A DNA stretch of 64,000 nucleotides. Origin: Hondaea fermentalgiana. Taxonomy: Eukaryota > Sar > Bigyra > Thraustochytrida > Thraustochytriidae. Shown here piece by piece: positions 61,017 to 64,000 of this stretch; within the stretch, counting starts at the first letter, position 1, and each line of letters begins with the position of its first letter. The stretch is taken from the NCBI GenBank assembly GCA_014084085.1, contig NPFB01000056.1:120501-184500 (forward strand), in the 5' to 3' direction. A program made the position numbers and the translations under genes. The notes beneath the pieces are model-generated. The model saw only the letters and a program-made list of their open reading frames with translations, was not told the origin of the DNA and searched no databases.

Positions 61017-62792
61017 TTACATGACAACGCAGCATCCACCATCCCCACCACCACTGGAGCTATTTGCGTTCTTGGGCTCGCCCGTCACATCGTGAAGAGA
61101 AGCCGTTTGGTGTTGTGGAACTGCTTGAGTTCGAAAGGTGTTTTTTGCGGCACCCTCAGTGGGCAGCGCTGTTTCCTGAAAACTTGGTTTAAATTGGCGG
61201 TGAGAAAGCTGCTGAGGATGCGGCTGCCCCGTTGGCGGCCTGGCGGCGCGTTCAAGATGCGTCGCCGAAAAAGAGCTGTCCTGTAAGCCGGACCTGGACT
61301 TTGGGCGCGCAGACTTTGCAGACTTGGGACGCGCCGCCATACGCAATGATGGCGTGCGAGGATCACCGCGCTTGAAGATTTCAGCCTCGCCTGAGGCAAG
61401 CTCTGACTGAAGTTCTTCGAGCCACTCGACGACATCGGCAGGACTCGGGCGCTCCAGAGGGTCATAGCTCATGCACTGCTCTGTGAGGCGAATCAGCGAG
61501 GTCGGGCACCCTTTGACGGCGTTATCTTCAAGCTGCGAAAAGTCAACCTGGAAAGAGTCCTCCGGCTTGCGTACCATAAAACCGTTCTTTCCCATATTTT
61601 TGCCAGAGACCACCTCGGCGAGAAGGCCACCAAAGGCAAATACATCGACAGAGGCCGTGTACGGTGTCGAAAAGAGGAGCTCGGGGGCCATAAACTCTTC
61701 GGTGCCGCAATAGGTCTGACGACGCAGTCGCGAGGACTGGCGCGCACGATGCTGAAAGTCGAGCTCGCGACCCTCCTGGACTTCAACGCTGCTGTACGTT
61801 CCGCGTGCCATGCCAAAATCCGCAAGCTTGGCAACGACACCGTCCGGCGACAAGCGGCTCATTTCCATGGCCTTGACATTGAGCAGAACGTTGTCCGGTT
61901 TGATGTCACGGTGCATAATACCATGCTCATGAAGGTAGTCGAGAGCTTGGGCGGTTTGTGCGCAGATACGCAGGCGATGCGGCCATTTCACGAGGGCAGC
62001 CGATGCCTTGTCTGTTTTCAGGGCGTCGACAAGCGAGCCGCCCCGCATGAACTCGGTGACAGCAACGATCTTGGTGACGCCGTTGGTCTTTTCAAAGGTC
62101 GCCCCGATCAGCTCGACGATGTGATCGTGCTTCAGACTATGCAAGAGCGTGATTTCGGTGATGGCGTAAACCTCATCGTCGATCTTGACTTCCTTGACGC
62201 AGACAGGTTGGCCTCTGTACATGCCGCGTCGAACGACGCTGAAGCTGCCGCTGTCGGAGATGATTTTGCCAAGCTCCACCTCGCGCATGGGGAATCTCCA
62301 GTCCACCTGGGTCAGCTTGGCGATGCTGCGGGGCAGGCGTGCTGCAATCTTGTCTTCTTCCAGACGCACGCTCATGCGCTGTGTTTTCAGATCAACTTCT
62401 CCAAGCAGAGGCGGGGCCCGATGTCTGGCCCTGCTTGCTGCGGCTGCGGCCGAGGCTGCCGCCGAAGCTGCGGCCGCGGTGCGGGCATCGGGACGGGTAT
62501 CCTCACCGTCCTCATCGGAATCGCGGCTGAGTAGCGTTTTCGAGGTCGCACCAGATTTAGGTTGCTCCTGCTCGGCCTGGAGCTCAGCATTTCGACGGTC
62601 ATACAAAGGCTGGCCCAGCATGCGCGCGAGGAACTGCGAGATATAGTCGAGGTCGGGATGACCACCCTCTGCGCTAGCACCTTGCGCCGCAAAAAGCTGT
62701 GCTGCAGTTTGGTTCCGCGGCGACGCGGTCGCGCGAGGCGCCTCTGCATTTGCCGGCATTGGCGTGCGCCCTGCCTCCTCTCCGTGCGCCAT
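61017..62792 (-). CDS. TKL-type protein kinase with C-terminal CaaX box
   Basis: The protein has 591 residues. The N-terminal 160 residues are low complexity with an Ala-rich run. The kinase domain is at about 172-450: a degenerate Gly loop (GKIISDSGSFSVV), catalytic K200 (VCVKEV), HRDIKPDN with D296, DFG with D325, a 25-residue insertion in the activation segment, then YCGTEEFMAPELL. The motifs place it near tyrosine-kinase-like Ser/Thr kinases. The C-terminus is CCVVM: the last four residues, CVVM, form a CaaX box, with an extra Cys just before it that could be palmitoylated. The inferred location is the cytoplasmic face of a membrane. A Gly-rich linker (GGGDGG) precedes it. All catalytic residues are present. 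Confidence 0.9.
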   Translation of the reverse strand: MAHGEEAGRTPMPANAEAPRATASPRNQTAAQLFAAQGASAEGGHPDLDYISQFLARMLGQPLYDRRNAELQAEQEQPKSGATSKTLLSRDSDEDGEDTRPDARTAAAASAAASAAAAASRARHRAPPLLGEVDLKTQRMSVRLEEDKIAARLPRSIAKLTQVDWRFPMREVELGKIISDSGSFSVVRRGMYRGQPVCVKEVKIDDEVYAITEITLLHSLKHDHIVELIGATFEKTNGVTKIVAVTEFMRGGSLVDALKTDKASAALVKWPHRLRICAQTAQALDYLHEHGIMHRDIKPDNVLLNVKAMEMSRLSPDGVVAKLADFGMARGTYSSVEVQEGRELDFQHRARQSSRLRRQTYCGTEEFMAPELLFSTPYTASVDVFAFGGLLAEVVSGKNMGKNGFMVRKPEDSFQVDFSQLEDNAVKGCPTSLIRLTEQCMSYDPLERPSPADVVEWLEELQSELASGEAEIFKRGDPRTPSLRMAARPKSAKSARPKSRSGLQDSSFSATHLERAARPPTGQPHPQQLSHRQFKPSFQETALPTEGAAKNTFRTQAVPQHQTASLHDVTGEPKNANSSSGGGDGGCCVVM

Positions 62793-64000
62793 TGCCTCTC
62801 CTTGCAGCAGTTGCAGCTCGCGGGAAAGCCTTTACCTATACGAGTGTTTGTGCAGCAGCAGCAGCAGCGGCAACAGCAACAATGACAACAATTACAGCAA
62901 TGGAAGCCTCCGCGACGTGGCAACGGCCTCGCCGCTCGCTCGCTCGCTTATTCGCTCTGCTCCGAGCGCGCCCGCGACGCCTTTCCTTCCCCTCGCTCGC
63001 TCTACACGCTCCACGGCGCGCGCGCACGTGCAGCCCCGCTCAATCCCGGCCGCCTTTCTTCACCCCCGACGCCACGCAACACGACACAACGCGACGCAAC
63101 GCGACGCAACGCGACGCAACGCAGCCCAACGCAGCCCAACGCAACGCAGCGCAGCAGCCCCTCCCCGCTCGCGCGCGCGACGCCCCTCTCGCGGCACGTA
63201 CACGCCCTCCCTCTCGCGGCACGTACACGCCCTGCTCACGCGTGCGCTCACTACCGCGGGAGGACTGGGCCTCTCTCTCTCTCTCTCTCTGTGTTTTGTT
63301 TCCCTCGCGCGGCCGGGGTCCGGCGGCCGTCTGCGCGCCGCGCCGCGTTGCTCTGCAGCGCCGCGCCGCTCGGGCTTGCTCGGGCTTGCTCGGGTTTGCT
63401 TGCTTGCTTGCTTGCTGTGCACGCGGCGGCGCGCGCCGGGGCGAGGCCGAGTGCACGGGGCCGCGGGCGGGAGGGAGCCTTGGCTCTGGGAGCCGGGACG
63501 TACCGGGGCGCGGACTCCCGGCCTGCCGCCTCCGGCTCTCTCCCCGCCGCGCCTGCGCGGCTCGCGTGGGGGGCTCTTCCGGAGTCCCGGGGTCCCCCTT
63601 TCCGCCTTCGACTGGTGAATGTTGGATTGCCTCCCAGAATGGGGGCACTTTTTTCACACCGCGCGGAAAGGAAGAAAGGGGAAAAAGGAGGGAAAGGATC
63701 GGGTAGATCACCGGGACTTAAGAAGTCTCCACTGGCATAAGTTCTTGAAGTTTTAATTTGAATAAAAATGTTCAATTCCTCATATATTTCAATATCAAAG
63801 GGAACGTATTCAAAAAAATTCACGTGATTTTATGGGAGGGGACACATGGCTTATGTACCTCAATTCTACTCAGTGGACCTCACATGATAGCTGGTGAGTT
63901 CTCCCGCAGACCTCTCACATCGTCCCCAGTGGAATGTGTCGTGGCAAATTGTAATGAATGACTCAAAACCACTCGTTACACTCGTCACAACTTAGTTTGC
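62793..64000. other. kinase upstream region and right-edge spacer
   Basis: Near the kinase start is a CAGCAG/CAACA run (62852-62900). Then come GC-rich sequence, a (GCGACGCAAC)n array (63086-63155), (TC)n at 63270-63291, (GCTT)n at 63393-63412 and, from about 63720, AT-rich single-copy sequence to the edge. No gene is supported. Confidence 0.55.
63086..63155. repeat. (GCGACGCAAC)n decanucleotide array
   Basis: Three GCGACGCAAC units followed by two GCAGCCCAAC units and CAACGCAGC variants. Confidence 0.85.

Overview
The window is nuclear DNA from a GC-rich, gene-dense protist. Genes are almost all single open frames without visible introns. Spacers are crowded with tetra- and pentanucleotide microsatellites and with purine or pyrimidine tracts. 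The proteins are clearly eukaryotic: kinesin-1, an ARID protein, a ZSWIM2-type E3 ligase, a TTL-family protein, the C/D snoRNP assembly factor BCD1, and S-adenosylmethionine decarboxylase. An eEF3-like ABC-F protein, asparagine and glutamine homopolymers, and the compact intron-poor layout fit a thraustochytrid or labyrinthulomycete-like stramenopile. That assignment is inference, because no ribosomal RNA or organelle marker is present. Two runs of about 100 N are assembly gaps, at about 31119-31218 and 50769-50868.

Layout. 1-4 kb: the 3' part of an eEF3-like ABC-F gene (+) converges on a poly-Q/poly-N protein (-). 4-18 kb: about 14 kb with no credible coding frame, made of GC-rich sequence studded with microsatellites and long homopyrimidine or homopurine tracts. 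18-25 kb: a very large PH-like/IQ-repeat protein (+) and an ankyrin-SAM-like protein (+). 25.1-30.3 kb: an AT-richer block with no genes, of different texture, carrying direct repeats. It abuts an ARID gene that stops immediately after its ARID domain. 31.8-50 kb: a dense run of NUDT5-like hydrolase (+), kinesin-1 heavy chain (-), ALKBH1-like dioxygenase (-), a tandem-SET protein with a signal peptide (+), ZSWIM2-like ligase (+), a coiled-coil protein (-), a TTL-like protein (+), BCD1/ZNHIT6 (-) and SAM decarboxylase (-). 50-52.5 kb: a microsatellite-rich spacer with a gap. 52.5-62.8 kb: a C5orf34 homologue (-), three identical tRNA-Ser(AGA) genes (+), a prolyl 4-hydroxylase (+), an NSRP1-like splicing factor (-), a secreted Cys-rich protein (+) and a TKL-type kinase with a C-terminal CaaX box (-). 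The last 1.2 kb is non-coding.

There are no operons. Neighbours are functionally mixed: cytoskeleton and cilium (kinesin-1, TTL-like, ZSWIM2-like, IQ protein), RNA biology (BCD1, NSRP1-like, ALKBH1, tRNA-Ser, eEF3-like), secretory pathway (P4H, Cys-rich protein, SET protein with signal peptide) and polyamine synthesis (SAMDC). The points most worth a second look are the palindrome cluster at 41611-41860, the ORF desert with its oriented tracts, the AT-rich block beside the truncated-looking ARID gene, a TTL-family protein lacking a metal-binding Asn, and a P4H with a large insertion inside its catalytic fold.
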